NCBI GenBank assembly: GCA_009103225.1
Contig: RHPI01002048.1
Location: 955,906 to 1,019,905 of the forward strand
Length of the DNA stretch: 64,000 nt
Direction: 5' to 3'
From: Chlorokybus atmophyticus
Lineage: Eukaryota; Streptophyta; Chlorokybophyceae; Chlorokybales; Chlorokybaceae
Part shown: in pieces, positions 58,694 through 64,000 of the stretch
How the letters are laid out: each line of letters starts with the position of its first letter
How positions within the stretch are numbered: the first letter of the stretch is position 1
The notes under the pieces: generated by a model
Told to the model about the DNA's origin: nothing
Database searches by the model: none
The model's input: the letters and a program-made list of their open reading frames with translations, nothing else
Translations under genes and position numbers: made by a program

Positions 58694-61600
58694 ATGCCTG
58701 ACGAGGGGGAGGAGGGCTTGAGGGTTGAGGCGGCTTACATTGGTGTGGGCTGCAACCGTGTGGCGCATGCGGCTGCCTGGGGTAGCCGACTCGTGGCCTT
58801 CGGAGCGCACAATGCTGTGGCGTTGTATGACCCTCAGGCATGGATAGTCAGTGGTTTGAATTTGCTCAGTATTCCTCAAACACTTCACAAACAAGTTCTT
58901 GCATGAGCTGCAACTCGTACCAGTTGCAGACAATCCCTCGTGTTGAGCACACTTTTGCCAAGCTTGCATTGCGGGTTGTGTAAGTAGCCGACAGCGCATG
59001 CTTGTGTTTGCCGCTGCACCTAAGGCTGTTCCTACTTCTGTAGGCTGGTTTTCTCTTCGTGTGCTTGTGCGCAGTAGCAGGGCGCCAATCCAGCTGCGTG
59101 CACTTAAACAAGAGACAACGAAAACTTTACAACACTAAAAGCGTGTTGACGTACAACAGAGTAGACAAGACGCAGTATATATTGTATTCACTCTGGAGTA
59201 GACAATATCTGCACGCGCACATAAACACGCACACGCGCGCACACTTACATGCATACGCGCACAAAACGAAGTTGGTTTATTAGCGCTGTTGTTTGTTACG
59301 TGTGCATGCATTCCCAGCACTCGCTACACGCTTGCCCAAGTAGTGCTATTTGTCTAAGCATGGTTGCTTGCTTCTTCAATCACTGACCCCTACAATGCAC
59401 GTTTGTATGCGATGTGCACAGAAGCGAGCAATTGTAGCAACCTTGCCAGGCCACACGTCTCGAGTCAATGCCGTACGCTGGCTAAAATTAGGTGAATTGA
59501 AGTGCACACAAGCACGTTCCTTGACATGGCCTTACACATGATCACTGCAACGCATCCACTTCTCAACTTTACACCTCCTCAGCGGATGGCGATGAGCTAC
59601 TGTTATCGGGCAGCGTGGACACCTTGGTCAACATGTGGCGTTTCACGCATGCAACCACCACGGTGCGTTTCACGTTATTGATTGTGTGCAGGTTTGAGTT
59701 TGTTCCTGTGCGCGATATCTTTGCTGTGATTGTCAGACTTGGGAACAAGAGGGCACTCTGCGAGGGCACGAAGCTGGGGTAGAGCACCTTGCCACCATTG
59801 CGCTGCCGACGGGCAGGTTGCTGCTCGCGAGTACATCAATTGATTGCACCACACGAGTATGGCAAAGCAACTCCAAAGGCAAGTCAGGCTGCATGTCGTT
59901 GTCAGTCACACCTGTATGCGTGCATATGCTTTGGCATGCACACATGGTTGATGTATCTCAGGCGCATGGGAGCTATTTCAGACGGTGTCCGTGAGGGGGA
60001 AGCTTATGCAGTGTGCGGCGTTGGCGCAGCTGCCCGCAGCGGATGGAGTCACTGTCTTGGCGTTGGCTGGGGTGGACAGAACCATACACATACTCACGGA
60101 TGCCTCTGGGCAGGTGCGTACTCTCTATACTTTTGTGACCAGAAGTCTGTGTAACGCCTGTAGTGTTTGGTTTTCTTTGTATTAAAGCAGCATACATATG
60201 CTATGCATGTGAGCTGAAAGCTCACATGCATGTTTTGCTCTCCACACAGGCATGTGATAAGCTGCTCTAGCATGCACTGTATGTACGATGTTGTGATGCC
60301 GTGTGTCTTGTTTTTGTTCTATTCTGATCTGCTCTGTGCAGTTTGTATCTGCGTGCGAGCTGCATGGACATACAGACTGGGTGCGCTCGCTGTCGTTCGT
60401 TTCGGTGTTATTGCCACTGCCCCACCTGCTGCTGGCAAGCGGCTCTCAAGACCGGTCTGTACGTGTATGGAAGATTGAATCTGTCGGGGCTGCGGGTGGC
60501 ACCGATACAGAAAAAGCAACAGGCTTCGACTTTTTGAAGTACTGCCGAGCTGCAACTGACGATGTTACACACGTTTTATGCACATGCTGCACTTATGCTG
60601 ACGATGTTACACACATGCTACACACGTGTTGGTGTACATGTCTGCTTCTGTGCACTGCACTGCACAGTTCTGCACTACACAGACTGATGCACGGTAGGTA
60701 CACTGCTCGTCCGGTGTTCTCGGCGGGGGGCAGCAAGTACACAGCAGGTGTGGAAGCGGTGCTCGCGGGCCATGAGGACTGGGTCCACACCGTATGCTGG
60801 CAGCCCAGAGTAGGTCAGACAACTCATTGCAATCAACCATCGCATTATTACCTCAATACCTTAATACCTTGATTCACAAGCAGTAGAGCCAGTGAGTGAC
60901 CTTTACGCCGGTCCGCATGAGGTTGCTCACGATCGCTACAGGTACTGATCAGCCAGTAGCGGTGCTGTCAGCATCAATGGACCGCACAATGAACATCTGG
61001 CGGCCATCGTCATCAGGTCTCTGGATGAGTGAGGTATCATGGTCTCTTTGTTATGTCGATGTTGTGCAGCATTAGTGTACATTGACTGTGCAGTGCACTT
61101 GAGCTGGTTTCATCAGGTGCGTGTTGGCGAAGCGGGAGCCAACGTGCTTGGCTATTATGGTGGTGTGTTCAGTCCGACGGGCGACTGCATCCTCGCACAC
61201 GGCCACACCGGTGCTTTCCACTTGTGGCGAAACCTTGCCCATGGTAACAATTTTCTCCGACCACGCCTCTGCTTCGCTATTACACTTGTTGCTCACATGC
61301 AGCTGCACATGTTGGTCTCATTGAACGCTGCCTGCATGCACAGTCAAGGGAGATGATGACTGGGCGCCTCAGCTGTCGGTTGGCGGCCACTTTGCACCTG
61401 TCACGGACATCACGTGGGATCGATTTCAGCGGTTCCTGCTTTCAGTAAGGTGTGCAGTACAACAATCCCTCCTGTGCAGCAACATGTCCATGGTATCCTG
61501 AAGTACCTTGCTTATCTGACAAAGCATGTGTGTTTCTGTCATCCTTCCAGCCACGATCAGACCGCCCGCATAGTAGCAGAATGGCATCAACCTCGTGACA

Positions 61601-63474
61601 CAGATGGAGACTCGCCTGCTATGTCTTGGCACGAGATTGCACGACCGCAGGTAAGGAATAATCACCATTTCCATCATCGTTAACTCATAGGGCCTAGTTG
61701 TTACCGTCACCAACTGCACATCACGTGTTCCCATTGTTGTCCAGGTGCACGGCCATGACATCAACTGCGTGGCGTACGTCAGCGGCGACAGTGCGTGGCC
61801 GCAGCGCTTCATGTCAGGTGCTGATGAGAAGGTTGGACGTATCTTCCATGCGCCCGCAACTTTCGTACGCAGCTTGGCGAACATCTCAGGCAGCCCGGTC
61901 AATCAGGCTGAGGTAAGCATGCCATTATGGAGTACGACTGACGTGACGGTCATGCGACTGAGGCTTTTCCCGATGTTGGCAAACTGCCTAGTTTGTGTTC
62001 ACAGCTTGATGGTGATATGAACGGTAACGCCGTTGGTGCGAACCTGCCAGCGTTGGGGCTTTCCAACAAACCACTATATGCAGGTACACACCAAACTTGC
62101 ACTGCACTTGTGCTAGAACAGCCTGACCAAACGAAGGTGACGACTATTCAACCCTTAAGGCTTCAATCACCGCAGATTCGCCTGCAGCTGAACCGGCAGA
62201 CAGCGTTGCGTTGGTGGGTGTGAGCGACTACGACGGCATGCCCAACGCAACGCCGCTGGATCTGACCGAGCCGCCACTTGAGGAGCACCTCGCGCAGAAC
62301 ACTCTGTGGCCCGAACTGCAGAAGCTGTACGGCCATGGCAACGAGTTGTATTCCGCTTGTGCAGGTTAGAAACACAAGATATGCACGCAAATATTTTAGA
62401 TTGGTTGCAGTGTTCCATTGTTCATGACATGGTCAACACCATTCATGTGCAGATCATGCGGGGAGGCTGATAGCCACCGCTTGCAAAGCGCAGTCTGTGA
62501 ATGTAGCAGACATCTGGCTATGGGAGACTTCCACGTGGCAGTCTGTTGGGCAAATGCCGGCGCACACACTGACCGTCACGCAGATGGAGTTTTCCCCTGA
62601 CGACAGCCTGCTGGTCAGCGTGTCCAGGGATCGACAATTGGCGCTGCACAGGAAAAGCAGTGGAAAAGGTCGGTTTTCACTGAAAAGTCAGATGTGAATA
62701 TAGCATTCATGCAACCTATGCACTACCCGCTTGTTAATGCTGTGCAATCGCAAGCCCTGTATCTCTTGCTTTGTTGGTGATGACAGGTTGCCCTTATGAG
62801 CTGGCGTGCCGCGTTAAGGGTCACGACCGCATCATCTGGTCTGTTAGCTGGGCGCCGAACGGGCAATTTTTTGCCACTGGTTCCCGCGACAAAAAGGTAT
62901 CTCAATTGCAGGTCAAGCACACACGATGCAAGCGAGGCTGCCATTGCACGTCGACCATTTGCTTTATGAGCAGCATGTTGCTACAAAAGCCCAGCCAAAC
63001 TGCGGCTCGCAGGTCGCGAGCACGGTTGCTTTTTGTGTATGACTACTGTGCTTTTGCAACTGATGCAAGCATACATCTTGACAGGTGAAGCTATGGCGGA
63101 TTGATACAAGCAGCGAGGGTGATATCACAACGAAGGCTGCCGTCACTCTCCCGATGTTTGCATCCAGCGTGACAGCTGTGGCTTTTGCACCTCAGACAGA
63201 TTCGAATGCACCTGTCACTGCTGCCCACATGTTGGCAGTGGGTTTGGAGTCGGGCGAGATCGAGCTGTGGCGTGTTGCACAAACAGCAGATGCTGCTGCT
63301 GCTGCACAGCTTACTACAAGAAGACTGCTGGCGGTAAAGCCACATTTGCGGCATGTGGCTGCCGTGCACAGGTTACGGTGGCGTGTTGTGCTATTAAGTG
63401 AGGGCAGTTTCGGGGCTCTGCAGCTGGCTTCGTGTAGTGCCGATCACTCAGTAAGGTTGTTTGACGTGACATGA
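58694..63474 (+). CDS. ELP2: Elongator complex subunit 2 (ELP2), WD40 protein
   Basis: Seventeen exons: 58694-58837, 59422-59491, 59583-59662, 59737-59878, 59962-60113, 60342-60538, 60698-60813, 60942-61033, 61117-61243, 61344-61449, 61551-61650, 61745-61912, 62005-62083, 62176-62364, 62453-62668, 62787-62896 and 63085-63474, giving 825 residues, the size of human ELP2. Multiple WD repeats are visible ([49 protein letters not shown]), as are ELP2 marks [45 protein letters not shown], and [24 protein letters not shown]2 is a scaffold of Elongator, which modifies wobble uridines in tRNA. Intron 4 uses a GC donor (59879) confirmed by phase. The exon 1 donor is ambiguous: GC at 58838 or GTCAGT at 58847 both keep frame. 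Confidence 0.95.
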
Positions 63475-64000
63475 AGCCATGCTATGCAGTGCCAGCACAG
63501 TGAGGCACCCGCATTCCGCCCTCATGCTTGCCCTGGTGCCGCACACTGCTGGTGTGCATGTCAATCACCTGTAGTTACAGCAAATGCGGCTAAACTGTGT
63601 TAAGTTTTGAGTTGGGCTCTTTCGAGACACTGATACCCGCTACCTGGTCTGATGCGCTGCTGTCTCTTGGCTAAAATGGCTTTACTTGATGCTTAGTCAG
63701 CGGAACCTTGGTTCATGTACATGCAACGTGTACAGGATTTTTCGCTGTATATATACAATGTGGCGTATGTATGTGCATGCAAAGAACATGCAAGTGTTGG
63801 CAACATACAATGTATCTATCTACATATGCGTCCGCAATCTATCCATGAGCTCCAGGTCACAAGCTTCTATTGTGAAAGAAACAGAAAAACAATCGACCAT
63901 GCAGGAGTTGGTGCCATTGTCCATGTGTTCTAGCCCTGAACAACAGGCTTACTCAACTTGTGCAGTGGCACTTCTGCGCATTGTAAAGCACGCATGCCAA
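63475..64000. other. 3' flank of ELP2
   Basis: The sequence is AT-richer, with a TATATATAC run near 63748. No further gene is recognised before the window ends. Confidence 0.5.

Overview
This is nuclear DNA from a photosynthetic, flagellated eukaryote, most likely a green-lineage alga. Genes are split into many short exons by GT-AG introns, with a noticeable share of GC-AG introns. No bacterial-style operons, rRNA or tRNA genes, or CRISPR arrays were seen. Photosynthesis is indicated by HCF173 (psbA mRNA translation factor) and a CGL160-like chloroplast ATP synthase assembly protein. Cilia are indicated by DRC5/TCTE1, a DYNLT2B-type dynein light chain and a long axonemal-type coiled-coil protein. 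Plant-type telobox motifs (TTTAGGGTTTT) occur in one promoter. I cannot name the species.

Layout. 0-0.6 kb: 3' part of a UBX-domain protein gene (-). 3.2-7.8 kb: 1199-residue axonemal-type coiled-coil/degenerate EF-hand protein (+). 8.2-12.0 kb: HCF173 (-). 12.5-14.5 kb: TPR fused to a metallo-beta-lactamase-fold hydrolase (+). 16.1-19.2 kb: secreted, probably GPI-anchored beta-helix protein (+). 20.7-24.1 kb: HECT ubiquitin ligase (+). 24.5-25.2 kb: possible small repeat-peptide gene (-). 26.1-32.3 kb: one Ty3/gypsy chromovirus insertion with a TAATG target duplication and an internally inverted PBS-gag-protease segment. 32.9-34.3 kb: DYNLT2B with a 426-bp TC microsatellite in an intron. 35.3-37.7 kb: DUF819 membrane protein (+). 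38.4-42.1 kb: SNW1/SKIP (-) and PSMB2 (+). 42.9-49.5 kb: DRC5 (-) and ornithine aminotransferase (+). 49.8-54.9 kb: organellar YchF (-) and CGL160 (+), start codons only 182 bp apart. 55.1-63.5 kb: PPCS (-) and ELP2 (+).

From 35 kb onward genes alternate strand strictly, forming head-to-head pairs with short shared promoters and tail-to-tail pairs with short 3' gaps. The genes are not one pathway. They are housekeeping genes (splicing, proteasome, CoA synthesis, tRNA modification, amino-acid metabolism) mixed with plastid and ciliary genes. Exon coordinates were worked out by hand from splice motifs, reading-frame phase and protein-family similarity. For most genes every exon junction keeps frame and the total length matches the family. 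Weak points are named in the entries.
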